From Demequina sp. TMPB413 (GTDB lineage: Bacteria > Actinomycetota > Actinomycetes > Actinomycetales > Demequinaceae): a stretch of DNA of 64,000 nt. The notes beneath the pieces are model-generated. The model was not told where the DNA came from and did not search any database. It worked only from the letters and a program-made list of their open reading frames with translations. Position 1 is the first letter of the stretch. Each line of letters opens with the position of its first letter. Positions 37,291 through 45,537 of the stretch are shown here, one piece after another. A program made the position numbers and the translations under genes. The stretch covers positions 1,984,001-2,048,000 of the forward strand of contig NZ_CP096184.1 in the NCBI RefSeq assembly GCF_020447105.2, given 5' to 3'.

Positions 37291-37431
37291 GAAGTCACTA
37301 CCAGCCGCACGTCGGAAGCCTCCTCCACACGGGGCCGAGCGGTCTGATGTCGCTGCAGTAGTGAGTTTTTGACGGAGCGCGCGCGTGGGCGGGTGCGGGC
37401 CGGAGCGAACGCAATGCGGCCCGCTGCAGAA

Positions 37432-38997
37432 CTAGTCGCGCGGCAGCAAGCCGTCCCGCGCAAGGTCGCGCAGCAGCAAGCCGTCCCGCGCAAGCTCGCG
37501 CACGGCCGCAGCCAGTCCCGAACGCATCGTGCCCGCATCAACCTCGAGCAGCGCCGCCAGCGCATTCGCAATCTGTCCGCCGGTCAACTCCCCGTCGCAC
37601 GCTCCCACGAATCCAGCCAGCGCGGTATCGGCCTTGATGGCCCTCCCTAGGCCCCCGCCCTGGCGAATCAAGATGTGCTCAGGATCGTCGAGCGTTGGCC
37701 GCCCGTACGTCTCCTTGGTGACATCCGGCGCAACGACCCAGCGCTCGGCAAGCACCTCGTCGTCGCTGCGGACAACGAGCCAATCGTGAGCTTCGAGCAC
37801 CTGGGCAAGGTGCGGCCCCAGTGGCTGCGCGACGGCGCCCTCGTGCTCCTCCAGCCTGCGCAGTGTCGGCGTGCCGGCGAGCGGTCGCCGCAGCGTGATG
37901 ATGCCAAAGCCCACCGCCTCGACACCCCGTGCGGCGAAGTCCTTCAGGTACGCCTCGTAGGCCGACTCGAAGCCCTCGCGATCCCGCTCGGGCACCACGC
38001 CAGCGTCCCTCAGCCAGGTCTCCGCGTATTCGGCAACGTCCAGGAGATCGCGCTGGATGACCCATGCGTCCAGCGGGACTTCCGCAGCGTCGAGCCACTG
38101 CTCGATGCGCTCGCGCCAATCGGTCCCCGCGCGCACCTCCCAGTTCCCCAGCAACTGGGCCAACCCGCCGGGCGCCAAGACGGTGCCGATGTCGCGCATC
38201 AGGGCGCCGACGATCCCGTCGCCACCGCGGCGTCCGTCGCGATAGACAAAGCTGGGCGCGCCAGGAGGGGTGATGACAAAGGGTGGGTTGGAGACCACCA
38301 GGTCGAACTGCTCGCCAGCGACCGGTTCGAGCAGGGAGCCCTCGCGGAACTCCCACGTTGCTGGCGGCTCATTGAGGCGCCGATTGAACTCGGCGAACGC
38401 GAGCGCACGGCGAGAGATATCCGTGGCGACAACGGCGTCGGCGTGAAGCGAGGCGTGCAAGGCCTGGATCCCGCAACCGGTGCCAAGGTCCAAGACCCGG
38501 CCGACGCTGGCGCGAGAGGTCGCGGCGGCGAGGGTGGCGCTCGCACCGCCGACGCCGAGCACGTGCTCGGCCGTCAGGGCGGCACCGGTGATCCGCTCGC
38601 CGAGGTCGGAGGCTATCCACCAGTGGTGCTCGCCGTCCGCGTCGGCGAAGGAGTATGGGGAAAGGTCGACGGCCGCCGTGACGCGAGCGTCGGCGCCTGC
38701 ACCGCTGACGTTCACGAGACCGCTCCGCTGGGCGCCATCAACCGTGAGCATCGGCAGAGCATCGGCAGCTTGGGAGAGCGTCAACGCTTCCCCCAAGGTG
38801 AACAGGCGGGTCAGCAGCGCGACCGGGTTGTCCACGCGCCTCGCCTCCATGCGGGCGGGCACCACCTGCTCGCGCGCGAGAGCTCGCACCGCGGTCTCAC
38901 CCACCACCGCGGCGACCGCGTCCACCGTCCATGCGGCGAGGTCCGAGCGCAGGGCCGACGCTGATGACTCATCGATGACGGGCGCAAGAGATGACAC
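37432..38997 (-). CDS. SAM-dependent methyltransferase, HemK/RsmC-like (NPPF motif)
   Basis: 521-residue protein. The N-terminal ~170 residues are a divergent domain found in actinobacterial methyltransferases of this type. The Rossmann methyltransferase domain follows, with the SAM motif VLDLGTGCGIQAL, the acidic loop VVATDIS and the NPPF catalytic motif VVSNPPFVI, which is typical of N6-adenine/glutamine and RNA guanine methyltransferases. The target is unknown. The GTG at 38997 is seven bases after TAACCT. The C-terminus ends in a recent in-frame 30 bp duplication (LARDGLLLRD/LARDGLLPRD). It is last in a run of genes reading from hppA. Confidence 0.8.
   Translation of the reverse strand: MSSLAPVIDESSASALRSDLAAWTVDAVAAVVGETAVRALAREQVVPARMEARRVDNPVALLTRLFTLGEALTLSQAADALPMLTVDGAQRSGLVNVSGAGADARVTAAVDLSPYSFADADGEHHWWIASDLGERITGAALTAEHVLGVGGASATLAAATSRASVGRVLDLGTGCGIQALHASLHADAVVATDISRRALAFAEFNRRLNEPPATWEFREGSLLEPVAGEQFDLVVSNPPFVITPPGAPSFVYRDGRRGGDGIVGALMRDIGTVLAPGGLAQLLGNWEVRAGTDWRERIEQWLDAAEVPLDAWVIQRDLLDVAEYAETWLRDAGVVPERDREGFESAYEAYLKDFAARGVEAVGFGIITLRRPLAGTPTLRRLEEHEGAVAQPLGPHLAQVLEAHDWLVVRSDDEVLAERWVVAPDVTKETYGRPTLDDPEHILIRQGGGLGRAIKADTALAGFVGACDGELTGGQIANALAALLEVDAGTMRSGLAAAVRELARDGLLLRDLARDGLLPRD
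37440..37499. repeat. In-frame 30 bp tandem duplication at the methyltransferase 3' end
   Basis: Two adjacent 30 bp units, each containing GCAGCAAGCCGTCCCGCGCA, differ at only a few positions and encode two copies of a ten-residue unit immediately before the stop codon. Confidence 0.8.
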
Positions 38998-39004
38998 ACC
39001 ACGC

Positions 39005-39010
39005 AGGTTA
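39005..39010 (-). promoter_or_regulatory. -10 box of a possible leaderless promoter
   Basis: Minus-strand TAACCT, seven bases, then the GTG of the methyltransferase. It overlaps the end of the upstream GNAT gene, so it would be an internal promoter in the gene run. Confidence 0.4.
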
Positions 39011-39562
39011 GCGGCCGGGGCCCTCCTCACGCGTGAGATCCAGAACCCACTCCGTCTCAGGGCCGATCACACTGGTGAACGTGCGTCCCGTGGGCACGAA
39101 CCCGCAGCGGACATAAGCCGCTTGCGCATGAGTATTATCCCGGTGCACGTCGAGGGTCAGCGCGCGAAGGCCCGCCGCGCGCGCCCACTTCGCCGCGTGA
39201 TCAATGAGAGCATCAAGAACCCCTTTGCCTCGGCGCTCTGGCTTCACATACACGCCCACAAGGTCTGCGCGATCCTTGGGAACGGCGGCTCCGTGGTGAT
39301 CGGCGTCTCCGGCGCGACGCAGGAGCACGGCAACCGACCCCATCCACTCGCCGTTGGCCTCAGCCACAAACTGAGCTACGCCATCCGAATGCGCGCCCGT
39401 GGATGTGCGCTCGCGCCAGAAGTCGGCGCTGAGCGCCAGCGACGACTCCAGCGTCTCAAGGAAGGCGACCGCCGCGTCCTTGTCGGCTAGCGATTCGAGG
39501 CGCAGGTCTCGCACTCGGTCCCACTCGGCCGCGCGGATCCGGCGGACCTCTACCCCGCTCAC
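39008..39562 (-). CDS. GNAT family N-acetyltransferase
   Basis: 184 residues. The acetyl-CoA loop is VKPERRGKGVLDALI and the later segment NTHAQAAYVRCGFVPTG completes the GNAT fold. The acceptor is unknown; the small protein/antibiotic acetylating branches look alike. The GTG overlaps the M20 peptidase stop (GTGA), so translation is coupled to it. Confidence 0.87.
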   Translation of the reverse strand: MSGVEVRRIRAAEWDRVRDLRLESLADKDAAVAFLETLESSLALSADFWRERTSTGAHSDGVAQFVAEANGEWMGSVAVLLRRAGDADHHGAAVPKDRADLVGVYVKPERRGKGVLDALIDHAAKWARAAGLRALTLDVHRDNTHAQAAYVRCGFVPTGRTFTSVIGPETEWVLDLTREEGPGR

Positions 39563-40950
39563 ACCTCGCCCGCCATCAGCGGACCCGTCAACAACGCTCG
39601 ATAGAACACCACTCCCCGGCCGAGCGACTCGACCTCGACCTTCTCGTTGGGGCCATGCACTGCAGCACGCTGCTGCGCGGACATGCGCAGTGGCGCGAAG
39701 CGGTAGACGGCGGGGGCGATCGCGTTGACGTGACGCGCGTCGGACGCGGCCAACATGACGTACGGAACGGTCACGGCGTCGGGGTAGGAGGCGGCGACCG
39801 CGTCACGGATGGCGAGCCACCGAGGGTCGTTGCCGCCGGGTGACACAGGCGAAGGTTCGGATCGCTCGAGCACGGAGACCGCGATGCGTTTGTCGTCAAT
39901 CACGTCAATGAGGCGCGCGACCGCTTGCTCCGTGGAGGTGCCCGTGGCGACCCTGATGTTGAGCACGGCGCTCGCCCGCGTGGCAAGGACATTGTGGGAG
40001 GGGCTCGCCGCAAGCATCGTCACCGCCGTAGTGGTGCGGACCATGGCGGCCATCTCTGGCCCGAGCCGCGGCAGCACTCTCGCGATGACAGGGCGCAGCG
40101 AGTCGGCGCGCCGGAGGAGGCCCCTCATCGCGAGCGAAGCGTGAGGAGCGACCGTGGCGAAGAGTTCGACCGTCACGTCATTCACTGAGCAAGGGAAGGG
40201 GTGCTCCTCTAGCTCGCAAATCGCGGCGGCGACCAGGCCTGCGGCGGACCTCTTGGGAGGAGTGGAGGCGTGACCCCCGGTGCCCTCCGCCGAGATCTCG
40301 ACCGTGAGGATGCCTTTCTCCGCCACGCCGACGACGGCGAGCTCGCGCTTGACCGTAGGGAAGGCGCCCGTCGCGACGGCGCCGCCTTCATCGAGCACGA
40401 GGTAGGGCTCGACGCCTCTGGCCGCGAGCAGCGCGGTCGCCTCGACGGCCGAGCTTCCGTACACCTCCTCGTCGGCGCCCATCAGCACGTAAAGGTCGCG
40501 CGGCGGCGTCCAGCCGTCTTCGAGCAACCCCTCGATCGCCTCCAGCATGACCGCCAGAGCGCCCTTGTCATCGAGAGCTCCCCGGCCGTGCACAAACCCG
40601 TCTGCGATCACACCGGCAAACGGCGGGCGCTCCCAGCCCTCCGCTTCCCAGTCATCCGGCACGGGCACCACGTCTTGGTGGGCCATGAGAACCACAGGAC
40701 GGTCGGCTGTCTGGCCAGCGATGCGGAGGAGCAGGCCAGCACGCCCCACCTCGTCGATCTGAGCGGCGGCGAAGGTGCGCGGGTAGTACTCGGTGAGCAG
40801 GGAGCGAAAGCGCGCAAAGGACGCCTCAGCCTCGTGCTCGAGGGCCTGCCCCGCTGGAGGCGCCATGGTGGCCACCTGGATCAGACTCGAGAGACGTTGA
40901 GCGACTCGGGAGGCCGTCGCGTCCTGCTCCACCTTCTTGCGGCGCTTCAT
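39559..40950 (-). CDS. M20 family zinc peptidase / amidohydrolase
   Basis: 463 residues of the ArgE/DapE/CPG2 class, closest in look to PM20D1-like carboxypeptidases. Metal ligands are visible in LMAHQDVVPV (His), GRGALDDKGA (Asp bridging) and ADEEVYGS (Glu-Glu), and the dimerisation domain is inserted at about 215-340. It hydrolyses a peptide or acyl-amino-acid bond in the cytoplasm (no signal peptide). The gene is 33 bases after the MFS exporter on the same strand and overlaps the GNAT gene by four bases. Confidence 0.88.
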   Translation of the reverse strand: MKRRKKVEQDATASRVAQRLSSLIQVATMAPPAGQALEHEAEASFARFRSLLTEYYPRTFAAAQIDEVGRAGLLLRIAGQTADRPVVLMAHQDVVPVPDDWEAEGWERPPFAGVIADGFVHGRGALDDKGALAVMLEAIEGLLEDGWTPPRDLYVLMGADEEVYGSSAVEATALLAARGVEPYLVLDEGGAVATGAFPTVKRELAVVGVAEKGILTVEISAEGTGGHASTPPKRSAAGLVAAAICELEEHPFPCSVNDVTVELFATVAPHASLAMRGLLRRADSLRPVIARVLPRLGPEMAAMVRTTTAVTMLAASPSHNVLATRASAVLNIRVATGTSTEQAVARLIDVIDDKRIAVSVLERSEPSPVSPGGNDPRWLAIRDAVAASYPDAVTVPYVMLAASDARHVNAIAPAVYRFAPLRMSAQQRAAVHGPNEKVEVESLGRGVVFYRALLTGPLMAGEV

Positions 40951-40983
40951 AGCAAACCATCCTGGCGCATTGCGAGGCGTTCG

Positions 40984-42471
40984 TCAGCGGTCGGTGCCGT
41001 TGTGGTTGCGCGGCTCGGGCGCGCCGACCGCCTCGAGCGAAAGCCCCATGGCGTCGGGATCGGCGTTGGTGAACGCCACCTTGGGCACGGTGACGAGCGC
41101 GATCACGGCGCCAACAGCCGTCACGCCGCAGATGATCCACACGGTCTGGTAGCCGGTCAGCGAAGCCGCGGTGGTCGTTTCAGGGTCGACGCCAGAGGCG
41201 AGCGCGAGGGCGAAGATGGCGGAAGCGAACGCACCGCCCAGCGTCTTGGTGGTGTTGGTGAGCCCCGTCGCCACGCCGGTCTGGTGAGGCGGCGCAGCAG
41301 CCGCGGCCATCGCAGGCAAAGCGGCCACCAGGGCGCCGGAGCCAAGCCCCGCCACCACCATGCAGGAGGCGACGATCAGCACAGAGCCGTGGAAGGGCAC
41401 CAGCGCGAGGTAGCCCACCGCGACCATCGTGGAGGCGCCCATGAGCACCTGCCGCGGCGCGATCATCCGCGACACGCGAGCAAAGACTGCGGCTCCTACC
41501 AGCAGGGAGAACACGTACGCACCAATGAGATACGACCTGTTGGCCGAGTCGAGTCCAAGCCCGTAACCCACCTCGGCGGGGTCGGTCGCCGCGAAAGTCG
41601 ACAGCGGCCCTTGAGCGCCCAAGACCGACACCCCGAAAAGCGCCGACGTGAGCACAACTGGCCACACCGTCGGCCGCGCGAGCAACCGCATGTCAATGAC
41701 CGGCTCGTCGTGGCCGAGCTCCTTGCGCACGAACAGCCACATGAGCGCGCCGCCCACGAGGATCATGCCGATCACCCAGACGGTCACGCCATCGAGCCGC
41801 ACGAGCGCAAGACCACCGGTGATCGCAAGCAACGAAAGGCTGAGCAGCACGGTGCCTGCCAAGTCGATGCCGCCCTCACCCCTCGTTCCTGGATCGGGCA
41901 CCTTGAAGAGCACCACAAAGAAGGCGACGGTCACGAACAGGGCGGGAATGGACAGACTGATCCAGAGCCGGTCAGAGAACAACAGGCCAAACTGGCCGGC
42001 GAGCAAGGCGCCTCCAATGGCGCCCGCCTCGAGAGCCACGACGATGATCCCTGCACCCTTGCGCGTCAGTTCGGCCGTGTTCGGGTGCTTGCGCGCCCGC
42101 GCGTGAATGATCGCCACGTTCATGGGTAGCCAGACCACGTAGAAGCCCTGAATGGCCCACACGAGAGTGAACAGCCAGAACGACGGCGCAAACGCGATCG
42201 CCCACGATGCCGCCCCTGTCACGGCGAGCGAGCCGATGAGCACCTTGCGATGCCCCACGATGTCACCCAGCCGGGCCAGCAGCGGTACCACGATGGCGCT
42301 CAGCAACAACTGCGCCGCCTCGAACCAATTGACTTGAGCGTCGTTGATGTCGAGGTGCCGCGCTACGTCGCTGAGCAACGGCGTGTAGTAGCCCTGGATC
42401 ACGCCAGAGGTGGCCTCGACCACCACGAGCGCGCCCACCACCCCTGCCAGGGGCGAGACCGAGCGTGTCAT
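40984..42471 (-). CDS. MFS transporter, DHA2-type multidrug exporter
   Basis: 495-residue major facilitator with about 14 predicted helices. Motif A is LARLGDIVGHRKVLIG between helices 2 and 3. The substrate is probably one or more amphiphilic toxic compounds exported against protons, but cannot be specified. SD-like GAGAGGA lies upstream of the ATG. The gene follows hppA by 46 bases and precedes the M20 peptidase. Confidence 0.88.
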   Translation of the reverse strand: MTRSVSPLAGVVGALVVVEATSGVIQGYYTPLLSDVARHLDINDAQVNWFEAAQLLLSAIVVPLLARLGDIVGHRKVLIGSLAVTGAASWAIAFAPSFWLFTLVWAIQGFYVVWLPMNVAIIHARARKHPNTAELTRKGAGIIVVALEAGAIGGALLAGQFGLLFSDRLWISLSIPALFVTVAFFVVLFKVPDPGTRGEGGIDLAGTVLLSLSLLAITGGLALVRLDGVTVWVIGMILVGGALMWLFVRKELGHDEPVIDMRLLARPTVWPVVLTSALFGVSVLGAQGPLSTFAATDPAEVGYGLGLDSANRSYLIGAYVFSLLVGAAVFARVSRMIAPRQVLMGASTMVAVGYLALVPFHGSVLIVASCMVVAGLGSGALVAALPAMAAAAAPPHQTGVATGLTNTTKTLGGAFASAIFALALASGVDPETTTAASLTGYQTVWIICGVTAVGAVIALVTVPKVAFTNADPDAMGLSLEAVGAPEPRNHNGTDR

Positions 42472-42517
42472 GCGCGCATCCTCTCAGGCAGAGGTGTCGA
42501 CATCATGACGCGCCGCC

Positions 42518-44839
42518 CTAAAGCCGCGCCCGCGCTTCCCGTTCTCCGTGACCTTCTGCCTCGGCGGCCTCGTCGCCCTCAAGCTCAAGGCCCCCTGCGT
42601 GCGAACGCCGGGAAGCCGTCGCCACCGCGAACACGGCGATGCCTGCTGCGACGATCGCGATGCCCCACCGAAGCCACGGGTTTGCCCCATCGCCGTAACT
42701 CAGCGCCACCACGGCCGGCGCGATGAGCAGGGCCACCAGGTTCATGACCTTGAGCAACGGGTTGATCGCGGGACCGGCCGTGTCCTTGAAGGGGTCCCCG
42801 ATCGTGTCGCCGATGACGGTGGCCTCGTGGGCCGGCGAGTTCTTGCCGCCGTACTTGCCGTCCTCGACGATCTTCTTGGCGTTGTCCCATGCCCCACCGG
42901 AGTTGGACAGGAACACGGCCATGAGCACGCCGGTGCCGATCGCGCCGGCAAGGAACCCTGCCAAGGCACCGACGCCCAGGCCGAAGCCGACGAAGATGGG
43001 CGCCATCGCCGCCAGCAAGCCGGGCGTCGTGAGTTCCCGCAGCGAGTCACGCGTGCAGATGTCAACGACGCGCCCGTACTCCGGCCGCTGCTCGCCCGTC
43101 ATGATGCCAGGCATCTCCCGGAACTGCCGGCGCACCTCGAACACGATCGCGCCCGCTGCCCTCGTGACCGCGTCGATCGCGAGACCCGAGAACAGGAACA
43201 CGGTCGCGCCGCCAATGATCACGCCCACCAGGGTCAGCGGGTCAATGATCTCGTAGGTGAAGTCGCTCGTGGATGCCGCCGCAGAAGCGATGGCCTCGTT
43301 GACCGCATCTGAGTACGAGCCGTAGAGCGCCGTCGCGGCGAGCACGGCTGTCGCAATAGCAATGCCCTTGGTGATCGCCTTGGTGGTGTTGCCCACCGCG
43401 TCGAGGTCGGTGAGGATCTGCGAGGCCTCCTCGTCGACCTCCCCCGACATCTCTGCGATGCCTTGGGCGTTGTCGCTCACCGGGCCAAAGGTGTCCATCG
43501 CGACAATGACGCCGACGGTGGTGAGCAGCCCGCAGCCAGCAAGGGCCACCAAGAACAGCGCGAGCGACAGCGAACCCGCGGCGACGAAGTACAAGATGAC
43601 AATCGCGCCAGCGATGACCGTCGCGGTGTAGACGGCGGACTCAAGGCCCAGCCCGATGCCTGAGAGGACCACGGTCGCCGCGCCTGTGCGCGACGTCTCC
43701 GCCACGCGCTTGGTAGGCTTCGATGCGGTGTCGGTGAAGTATCCCGTCAGCCACAAGATCGCGCCCGCGAGGCCGATGCCGATGAAGACGGCCACCGTCG
43801 CGACGACGCGGGGGTCGGCTTCCAAGTCAGCGAGGGAGGAGCCATTGAACTCGCTGAACGAGCTGGGCAGGTACACGAACGCCGCGATGGCAGACAGCAC
43901 GGCCCCCACGGCAGCCGAAGTGTAGAAGCCCCTGTTGATGGCGCGCAGCCCGGGCTCGCCCTCGCGCACCTTGGTCATGAACACGCCAAGTGCGGCGGTG
44001 AGCGCGCCTACCGACGTCACAATGAGCGGGAAGATGAGGCCTTCTTCGCCGAAGGCCACCTTGCCGAGGATGAGCGCCGCCACGAGCGTCACGGCGTACG
44101 ACTCGAAGAGGTCGGCGGCCATGCCTGCACAGTCGCCGACGTTGTCGCCCACGTTGTCGGCGATCGTCGCGGGGTTGCGGGGGTCGTCTTCAGGGATGTG
44201 GTTCTCGACCTTGCCCACCAAGTCGGCGCCAACGTCGGCCGCTTTGGTGAAGATGCCTCCACCCACGCGCATGAACATGGCCAGGAGCGCTGCGCCAAAG
44301 CCGAAGCCCTCAAGCACAGCCGGCGCGTCCTCGCGGAAAATGAAGACGACGGCCGCTGCACCAGCGAGGCCCTGACCCACCACACCCATGCCGACGGCTC
44401 CGCCGGTACGGAACGCGATGCGCGCTCCCTTCTCGCGGCCACCTGGCTCTGTCGCGGCAGAGGCCACCCGCACGTTGGCGCGCACGGCAAGCCACATGCC
44501 CATATAGCCGATGGAGGCGGAACAAAAGGCGCCCAGCAGGAAGAAGAGCGAACGGCCGATGCGCACCCCCGTGTCGCCTGGCAGCAAGAAGAGCAATCCA
44601 AAGACCACCGCCGCGAACACGATGAGCGTGCGCAGTTGGCGGTTGAGGAACGCTGCGGCGCCCTCCTGGATCGCCTTCGCGATCTCCTGCATCTTGGACG
44701 TGCCATCGCGAGCGCTCAGCACTTGTTGTCGTAGCGTCCACGACAACAACAGAGCGGCCGCGGCGACGACGCCGATGACCACCACAATGACGACACTTGA
44801 CTGACCGAATTCCAGGCCGGGGACAGTGGCCAAATGCAT
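42518..44839 (-). CDS. hppA: Membrane-bound proton-translocating pyrophosphatase (K+-independent type)
   Basis: 773 residues and about 16 helices. It couples hydrolysis of pyrophosphate to proton pumping across the membrane, recovering energy from biosynthesis. The pyrophosphate-binding motif DVGADLVGK is at residues 202-210, with the acidic NVGDNVGDCAGM after it. Lys487 in GNTTKA replaces the alanine of potassium-dependent enzymes, so this is the K+-independent class. The ATG has AAGGAGG upstream; longer in-frame starts are not conserved. A charged C-terminal tail of about 30 residues (EGDEAAEAEGHGERE) is extra. Confidence 0.94.
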   Translation of the reverse strand: MHLATVPGLEFGQSSVVIVVVIGVVAAAALLLSWTLRQQVLSARDGTSKMQEIAKAIQEGAAAFLNRQLRTLIVFAAVVFGLLFLLPGDTGVRIGRSLFFLLGAFCSASIGYMGMWLAVRANVRVASAATEPGGREKGARIAFRTGGAVGMGVVGQGLAGAAAVVFIFREDAPAVLEGFGFGAALLAMFMRVGGGIFTKAADVGADLVGKVENHIPEDDPRNPATIADNVGDNVGDCAGMAADLFESYAVTLVAALILGKVAFGEEGLIFPLIVTSVGALTAALGVFMTKVREGEPGLRAINRGFYTSAAVGAVLSAIAAFVYLPSSFSEFNGSSLADLEADPRVVATVAVFIGIGLAGAILWLTGYFTDTASKPTKRVAETSRTGAATVVLSGIGLGLESAVYTATVIAGAIVILYFVAAGSLSLALFLVALAGCGLLTTVGVIVAMDTFGPVSDNAQGIAEMSGEVDEEASQILTDLDAVGNTTKAITKGIAIATAVLAATALYGSYSDAVNEAIASAAASTSDFTYEIIDPLTLVGVIIGGATVFLFSGLAIDAVTRAAGAIVFEVRRQFREMPGIMTGEQRPEYGRVVDICTRDSLRELTTPGLLAAMAPIFVGFGLGVGALAGFLAGAIGTGVLMAVFLSNSGGAWDNAKKIVEDGKYGGKNSPAHEATVIGDTIGDPFKDTAGPAINPLLKVMNLVALLIAPAVVALSYGDGANPWLRWGIAIVAAGIAVFAVATASRRSHAGGLELEGDEAAEAEGHGEREARARL

Positions 44840-44926
44840 TCGTCCTCCTTGACGACCTGCGCGCCCCATTGCGCGCATTGCAGTACGCGGCGAGTCTAGG
44901 TCAGAACTCGGTTTCGCGTCTCACAC

Positions 44927-44951
44927 CCAACGTTTCTGACCCGCCGGGCGT
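44927..44951 (+). promoter_or_regulatory. Candidate ECF promoter of sigma module 2
   Basis: CCAACGTTTC (44927-44936), 12 bases, CGT (44949-44951). The motif recurs with the same spacing before the sigma genes of modules 1, 3 and 4. The sigma start codon is 32 bases downstream. Confidence 0.6.
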
Positions 44952-44982
44952 CGACATGGTGAAGAGCCTCAAAGGAGGGCAC

Positions 44983-45537
44983 ATGGCCAACTGGCTGGAT
45001 GGGATGGAACGCCTGGTCCGCGAGCGCGAGAAGGCGCTGCTGGGCTACGCGTACGTCGTCTGCGGCGACCCGACGCTTGCCCAGGACCTGGTCCAGGACG
45101 CGCTCGTGAAGACGTTCTCGCGGCCCCGTGAGGGCCTGTCGCAAGTCAAGGCAGAGGCCTACGTGCGACGCGCAATCACCACGTTGTACGTGGATCACTA
45201 CCGGCGCCAGCAGCGGTGGCAGCGCGTGCAGCATCTGTTCAGGCCACAGGTCGTTCAGGAGTCATCGACGGTGTTCTCCGACTTGAGCGCCGACGTCGCA
45301 GTCGCGCTTGCCGACTTGCCGCCGCGGGTTCGCGCCTGCGTGGTGCTCCGCTTCTTTGACGACCTGACGGTGCCGGACATCGCCGGCCAACTGGGCCTCG
45401 CCCCAGGCTCCGTCAAGCGCTACCTCTCCGATGGAATGCGCGCTCTTGAACTTCGACTCGGCTCCTTGGACGACGCTGACCATGCGTTCACCACGGAAGT
45501 CGACGTTGCCACCACGAAAGGACACTCCCATGACTAG
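44983..45537 (+). CDS. SigE-family ECF RNA polymerase sigma factor (module 2)
   Basis: 184 residues. Region 2 contains AQDLVQDALVKTF and AEAYVRRAITTLYVD; region 4 contains LPPRVRACVVLRFFDDL and the recognition helix APGSVKRYLSDGM. The ATG has AAAGGAGG eight bases upstream and gives the family N-terminus (ANWLDGMERLVREREKAL). It overlaps the next gene by eight bases and is divergent from hppA. An ECF-type promoter motif shared with three other sigma genes sits 32-56 bases upstream. Confidence 0.92.
   Translation: MANWLDGMERLVREREKALLGYAYVVCGDPTLAQDLVQDALVKTFSRPREGLSQVKAEAYVRRAITTLYVDHYRRQQRWQRVQHLFRPQVVQESSTVFSDLSADVAVALADLPPRVRACVVLRFFDDLTVPDIAGQLGLAPGSVKRYLSDGMRALELRLGSLDDADHAFTTEVDVATTKGHSHD

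Larger units (their letters stand above)
36992..37431. other. 440-base gene-free stretch upstream of nrdD
   Basis: Contains the NrdR boxes (37028-37076), a proline-codon-like GC-rich tandem repeat (37168-37290), and a GCGGGCC/GGCCCGC hairpin near 37399-37430 just after the methyltransferase stop. The rest shows nothing recognisable. Confidence 0.6.

Noticed and set aside
37345..37385. T-run GAGTTTTTGACGG as a terminator
   Set aside because: No stable stem directly precedes the T-run on either strand.
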